This document shows positions 12,870 through 16,027 of a stretch of DNA of 16,027 nt, one piece after another. Under the pieces are notes generated by a model that was not told where the DNA came from, searched no databases, and worked only from the letters and a program-made list of their open reading frames with translations. How positions within the stretch are numbered: position 1 is the stretch's first letter; each line of letters starts with the position of its first letter. The position numbers were made by a program, and so were the translations under genes. Origin of the DNA: Pseudomonadota bacterium (GTDB lineage: Bacteria; Pseudomonadota; Gammaproteobacteria; UBA11654); assembly GCA_029979325.1 (NCBI GenBank), contig JAPOHS010000024.1, forward strand, positions 1-16,027, written 5' to 3'.

Positions 12870-14543
12870 ATGAAAACAGATATAGAAATAGCAAGAGAAG
12901 CAGAACCCAAAACTATTGATAAAATTGCAGATCAATTAGGTATTGGAGAAGAGTATCTTGAGCGCTATGGTAAATTTAAGTCCAAGATTGACCTCTCAAT
13001 CAATCACGAAAAATTAAAGGATTCTAAGAACGGTAAACTAATCTTGGTTACCGCTATCTCCCCCACGCCTGCAGGAGAAGGAAAAACCACTACCAGCGTT
13101 GGTCTTGTGGATGGGCTATGTCACATCGGAAAAAAAGCAATGATTTGCCTCAGAGAACCGAGCCTAGGACCTTGCTTTGGTATGAAAGGCGGAGCCGCTG
13201 GAGGAGGTCATGCCCAAGTGATCCCCATGACAGACATTAATCTACATTTTACAGGTGATTTTCATGCCATTGGAGCAGCTCATAATCTTCTTTCTGCATT
13301 AATTGATAATCATATTCATTGGGACAATGAATTGGATATTGATCCCAGAAGAATCACTTGGAAGAGAGTGGTTGATATGAATGATCGATCATTAAGGGAC
13401 ATTACATGCGGTCTTGGCGGGGTAGGAAATGGTATACCCAGACAGAGTGGTTTTGATATCACAGTTGCTTCAGAAATCATGGCTGTTTTTTGTCTCGCGT
13501 CCGATATTGATGATTTAAAGAAGCGGATTGGAAATATAGTGATTGGCTATTCAAGATCCAACGAACCCATAAGAGCAAAACAACTCAATGCCGATGGAGC
13601 AATAACTGCTTTGTTGAAAGATGCATTCCAGCCAAATCTAGTACAAACTCTTGAAAACAATCCAGCATTTATACACGGCGGACCATTCGCAAATATTGCA
13701 CATGGTTGCAATTCTGTTGTCGCAACCAAGCTTGCATTAAAGCTTGCTGATTATGTTGTTACAGAAGCTGGATTTGGAGCCGATCTGGGCGCTGAGAAGT
13801 TTTTTGATATCAAATGCAGAAAATCAGGTCTTAAACCAGACGCAGTTGTTTTGGTTGCAACCACAAAAGCTTTAAAAATGCATGGCGGTGTCACAAAGGA
13901 TAACCTTGTTGCAGAGAATGTAGATGCCGTAACCAAAGGCTGTAGGAACCTCGAAAGACACATTGAAAATATCAAGAAATTTGGAGTGCCTGTCATGGTT
14001 GCAATCAATGACTATGTTACTGATACGAAAGATGAACACGCTGCCATAATCAAATACTGCAAAGAAATTGGGGTAGAGTGCAGAATTTCATCTCACTGGG
14101 AAAAAGGAGGCAAAGGTGCATCAGATCTGGCAGAAGAGGTTGTGAAAATTGCTGATTCTGATTCTTCTGATTTCAAGCCTTTATATGACAATAAAATGTC
14201 TCTATGGGATAAGACCCAATTCATAGCTCAAAACATCTATGGCGCCTCAGAAATCATTGCAGACAAAAAAGTAAGAAATCAGTTTAAGAAATTAGAAGAT
14301 GACGGGTTTGGTGAGTACCCAATATGCATGGCAAAAACTCAGTATAGCTTTTCAACGGACCCATTATTGATGGGTGCACCATCGGGGCATGATGTGCCAA
14401 TTCGAGAAGTAAGATTGTCTGCGGGTGCTGAATTTATTGTGGTTGTTTGCGGTGAGATTATGACAATGCCAGGCTTACCTAGGGTTCCTGCATCAGAGGG
14501 TATCGATGTAGATGATGAGGGATTGATTCAAGGACTATTCTAA
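12870..14543 (+). CDS. fhs: Formate-tetrahydrofolate ligase
   Basis: This ATP-dependent cytosolic enzyme makes 10-formyl-tetrahydrofolate from formate and tetrahydrofolate, feeding purine synthesis and the FolD reactions. The protein is 557 aa, the usual length. Landmarks are the P-loop [10 protein letters not shown] (66-75), the region [21 protein letters not shown] starting near 97, [14 protein letters not shown] (127-140), [21 protein letters not shown], and the C-terminal [11 protein letters not shown]. The ATG at 12870 has GAGTGA at 12861-12866. It lies 16 bases after tRNA-His. Its TAA overlaps the stop of the convergent fur gene, with no terminator space between them. Many gammaproteobacteria, including E. 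coli, lack this gene, so its presence is informative. Confidence 0.97.
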   Translation: MKTDIEIAREAEPKTIDKIADQLGIGEEYLERYGKFKSKIDLSINHEKLKDSKNGKLILVTAISPTPAGEGKTTTSVGLVDGLCHIGKKAMICLREPSLGPCFGMKGGAAGGGHAQVIPMTDINLHFTGDFHAIGAAHNLLSALIDNHIHWDNELDIDPRRITWKRVVDMNDRSLRDITCGLGGVGNGIPRQSGFDITVASEIMAVFCLASDIDDLKKRIGNIVIGYSRSNEPIRAKQLNADGAITALLKDAFQPNLVQTLENNPAFIHGGPFANIAHGCNSVVATKLALKLADYVVTEAGFGADLGAEKFFDIKCRKSGLKPDAVVLVATTKALKMHGGVTKDNLVAENVDAVTKGCRNLERHIENIKKFGVPVMVAINDYVTDTKDEHAAIIKYCKEIGVECRISSHWEKGGKGASDLAEEVVKIADSDSSDFKPLYDNKMSLWDKTQFIAQNIYGASEIIADKKVRNQFKKLEDDGFGEYPICMAKTQYSFSTDPLLMGAPSGHDVPIREVRLSAGAEFIVVVCGEIMTMPGLPRVPASEGIDVDDEGLIQGLF

Positions 14544-14947
14544 TCGTCTATTGGTTCTACAAATAGAACGAGAGAATGATCTACGATTTTGTATCCATTT
14601 TGCTTGGCCAATTCGTCTTGCCTCCTCTCAATTAAATCATCTTCAAACTCAATGACTTTTCCAGTTTTGACACAAACCATATGATCATGATGATGAGAGG
14701 GTGTGAGCTCAAAAACAGCTTGACCTGAATCAAAGTTATGTTTGATGCATATGCCTGCATCGACGAATTGATTCAGAACGCGATAGACCGTTGCAACGCC
14801 AACCTCATCATTATTTTTTATAAGGATCTTGTTGATATCATCAGCACTTAAGTGAGACTTTTTGCTTGTCTCTAGGACCTCTAGAATCCTCTTTCTTGCA
14901 TGAGTGACTTTAAGTCCTGCAGATCTGATTTCATTATTTTTACTCAT
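14540..14947 (-). CDS. fur: Fur-family metal-dependent repressor
   Basis: The 135-residue protein has the Fur layout: an N-terminal winged helix with [17 protein letters not shown]33-L-S-A-D-D and [11 protein letters not shown] (the DNA-recognition helix), then the dimerisation domain with E80, H85-H-H-D-H89 and H124 as metal ligands. Fe(II)-Fur represses iron uptake genes. The usual structural-zinc CxxC is C92-V-K-T95, only one cysteine remaining, and the C-terminal Cys/His tail is missing, as in Pseudomonas Fur. The close match to Fur proper, including [13 protein letters not shown], argues against Zur or PerR. It is convergent with fhs (overlapping stops) and divergent from the gene at 15002. 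The Fur assignment is good, the specific metal inferred. Confidence 0.93.
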   Translation of the reverse strand: MSKNNEIRSAGLKVTHARKRILEVLETSKKSHLSADDINKILIKNNDEVGVATVYRVLNQFVDAGICIKHNFDSGQAVFELTPSHHHDHMVCVKTGKVIEFEDDLIERRQDELAKQNGYKIVDHSLVLFVEPIDD

Positions 14948-14976
14948 TGTTTGTATCTTATATGTGGTGCATCAAA

Positions 14977-14989
14977 TATCAAGTTGATA
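14977..14989. promoter_or_regulatory. 13-base palindrome between fur and the divergent gene
   Basis: TATCAA-G-TTGATA is perfectly symmetric about 14983, in the 54-base gap between the fur start and the nitroreductase-like start. It could be an operator serving one or both genes. It is not a clear match to the GATAATGATAATCATTATC Fur box, though both are AT-rich. Confidence 0.33.
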
Positions 14990-15001
14990 ACATCTATACA
15001 T

Positions 15002-15445
15002 ATGTATCCATGGCGAAAACCTGAATTATTCAAACCTCTCATCAAGTCTCTGAATCGATTTCATATTTGGATTTATGAAAAATATGATGGAAGATTCATC
15101 GGACAATACAATGGATTACCATTTTGCTTGATGAAAGTCAGAGGAAGGAAGACAGGGAATGTTATCACCATTGCCTTGCTCACAATTCCACATGATGACG
15201 ATTACATTCTTGTCGCTTCCCAGGGTGGGGCAAAGACGAATCCACTTTGGTATTACAATCTCAAAGAGAACCCAGAAATTGAGATGCAAGTTTTCTCTGA
15301 CACATTCAAGATGAGAGCGAAAGAGTTATCCAATGATGAAAAGAATGAGTTATGGCCTACCATCATAGAGGCATATCCTGGATATGAGAATTATCAAAAA
15401 GTAACAAATAGAAACATCCCCGTTTTTATTTGCAAGAGAATCTGA
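15002..15445 (+). CDS. Deazaflavin-dependent nitroreductase-family protein
   Basis: The 147-residue protein matches the F420/FMN-type split-barrel family that includes mycobacterial Ddn: V-R-G-R-K-T-G-N followed by I-T-I-A-L-L, then D-Y-I-L-V-A-S-Q-G-G-A-K-T-N-P-L-W-Y-Y-N-L, and a following N-P-E-I-E-M-Q-V strand. Actinobacterial members use the deazaflavin F420 to reduce quinones or nitro groups. Members in proteobacteria without F420 are known by sequence, and their cofactor is unclear. The ATG at 15002 starts at the usual MYPWRKP region; longer readings would run across the fur start. No Shine-Dalgarno is seen. It is divergent from fur and has no downstream partner in the same transcript. 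Family call strong, cofactor open. Confidence 0.85.
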   Translation: MYPWRKPELFKPLIKSLNRFHIWIYEKYDGRFIGQYNGLPFCLMKVRGRKTGNVITIALLTIPHDDDYILVASQGGAKTNPLWYYNLKENPEIEMQVFSDTFKMRAKELSNDEKNELWPTIIEAYPGYENYQKVTNRNIPVFICKRI

Positions 15446-15768
15446 ATTTTGCGCTAAAAATTTTCGTGAAACATTATTTTGTTGTTTTTTTGTAACAGTA
15501 CCATCAAGACTAAGGAATCTTTGATTGTAAATGCTTGAATGCAAACAGCATGGTCTAAAAATAATATTTCTTCATTTTCAATATTTTAGGACAGAATATT
15601 AGGGTACTGATTTAAACAACAAATACATTTTCATCATATGAATATAACTTTTTGAATTCCTAATCATCTTGTAATAGCAAGGGAATAGTTTTAGCATTTA
15701 TTAATTGGGCAGCAATGCTCATAAACATGTTTAAAATAAAGAAATTTACTAAGTAAATGAGGAAAAAA
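15446..15768. other. 323-base AT-rich intergenic region
   Basis: No ORF with coding features and no RNA gene is seen here. It holds several T-runs and AATATT steps near 15560-15600 without a convincing terminator hairpin, a candidate promoter at 15669-15697, and a 12-base palindrome TAAACATGTTTA at 15722-15733. Most of it is probably the 3' end of the upstream transcript and the regulatory region of the receptor gene. Confidence 0.5.
15669..15697 (+). promoter_or_regulatory. Candidate promoter of the TonB-dependent receptor gene
   Basis: TTGTAA (15669-15674) and TAGCAT (15692-15697) are spaced by 17 bases; each box matches the consensus at four positions. The start would be near 15704, making a leader of about 65 bases that contains the palindrome TAAACATGTTTA (15722-15733), a possible repressor site. 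Tentative. Confidence 0.3.
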
Positions 15769-16027
15769 ATGCCTAGAAAACTATATGCATTTGTACTCTC
15801 TGCTCTATTTGTATTCTCAACATCGACTTTTGCTGAAGTGGAAACCACTTCTTCTATAAGAGGTATTGTGAATGTTTCTGGAGCTGAAATTACAGTGACA
15901 CACGTACCAACAGGTACAACAAAAACTAGAACTGCCAACGAAGATGGCCTGTTTTTTGTTTCTGACTTGCTGATCGGTGGTCCATACGAGATCAATGCGA
16001 GCGCGTCAGGTTATCAATCACAGTCTC
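15769..16027 (+). CDS. TonB-dependent receptor, Oar-type, N-terminal part (runs off the right edge)
   Basis: The frame opens at ATG 15769 with TGAGGAAAA just upstream and stays open to the window end, 86 complete codons. It starts with a signal peptide (MPRKLYAFVLSALFVFSTST, cut at TFA-EV). The mature start is a carboxypeptidase-regulatory-like beta-sandwich: S-I-R-G-I-V, then G-A-E-I-T-V-T-H, T-A-N-E-D-G-L-F-F-V and G-P-Y-E-I-N-A-S-A-S-G-Y. This domain at the N-terminus of an exported protein is typical of Oar-like outer-membrane TonB-dependent receptors, in which a plug and a 22-strand barrel would follow. Those parts are outside the window, so another surface protein with this domain is possible. 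Substrate unknown. Confidence 0.8.
   Translation, partial: MPRKLYAFVLSALFVFSTSTFAEVETTSSIRGIVNVSGAEITVTHVPTGTTKTRTANEDGLFFVSDLLIGGPYEINASASGYQSQS

Noticed and set aside
14900..15001. Upstream extension of the nitroreductase-like gene
   Set aside because: It would overlap fur codons and adds 34 residues not expected in the family; ATG 15002 gives the family's usual N-terminus.
15660..15995. Minus-strand frame across the receptor gene start
   Set aside because: The plus strand has a ribosome site, a signal peptide and a recognisable domain; the minus frame has none of these.

Overview
The window looks like chromosomal DNA of an AT-rich, probably marine or aquatic gammaproteobacterium. FolD carries the GASNLVGRP motif in the form seen in gammaproteobacteria. 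Fur lacks most of the zinc-binding cysteines, as in pseudomonads. The window also holds single bacterial tRNA genes, SIMPL and DoxX family genes, and the start of an Oar-type TonB-dependent receptor. I cannot name the genus; compact free-living marine lineages are a reasonable guess. There is no integrase, transposase, phage gene or CRISPR array.

Layout. (1) 1-1021, minus strand: folD, whose stop overlaps the start of an exported cyclophilin-type prolyl isomerase that runs off the left edge. (2) 1147-2745, plus strand: tRNA-Pro, a ferritin-like diiron protein, tRNA-Arg and a cold-shock protein. (3) 2864-6901, plus strand: a tight five-gene run made of an MFS transporter, an exported alpha/beta-hydrolase with altered catalytic positions, a Tat-type DUF1838 protein, an unrecognised exported protein and an exported RidA-like protein. 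This is the most distinctive block. (4) 6913-7944, minus strand: an NADPH-dependent MDR oxidoreductase, divergent from a SIMPL-domain gene (8042-8734). A 51-codon, very basic small ORF follows the SIMPL gene directly. (5) 8899-10630: a small acidic protein, a four-helix membrane protein, and a minus-strand pair of an exported CxxC protein and a DoxX-type membrane protein. (6) 10692-12726, plus strand: SAM methyltransferase, AhpD-like CMD protein, arsenate-reductase-type ArsC and a cytosolic cyclophilin, overlapping or closely spaced. (7) 12777-14543: tRNA-His followed after 16 bases by fhs. (8) 14540-15445: fur (minus strand), divergent from a deazaflavin-dependent nitroreductase-like gene. 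(9) A 323-base non-coding stretch, then the first 86 codons of a TonB-dependent receptor.

How the genes fit together. FolD and Fhs both act on one-carbon-loaded tetrahydrofolate. The five-gene block reads as an uptake or export transporter with a set of exported proteins, possibly a periplasmic processing pathway whose substrate cannot be told from sequence. The methyltransferase/AhpD-like/ArsC group suggests redox or arsenic chemistry, but no arsR or arsenite pump is present. All functions rest on recognised motifs and gene order read by eye; no database search was run.
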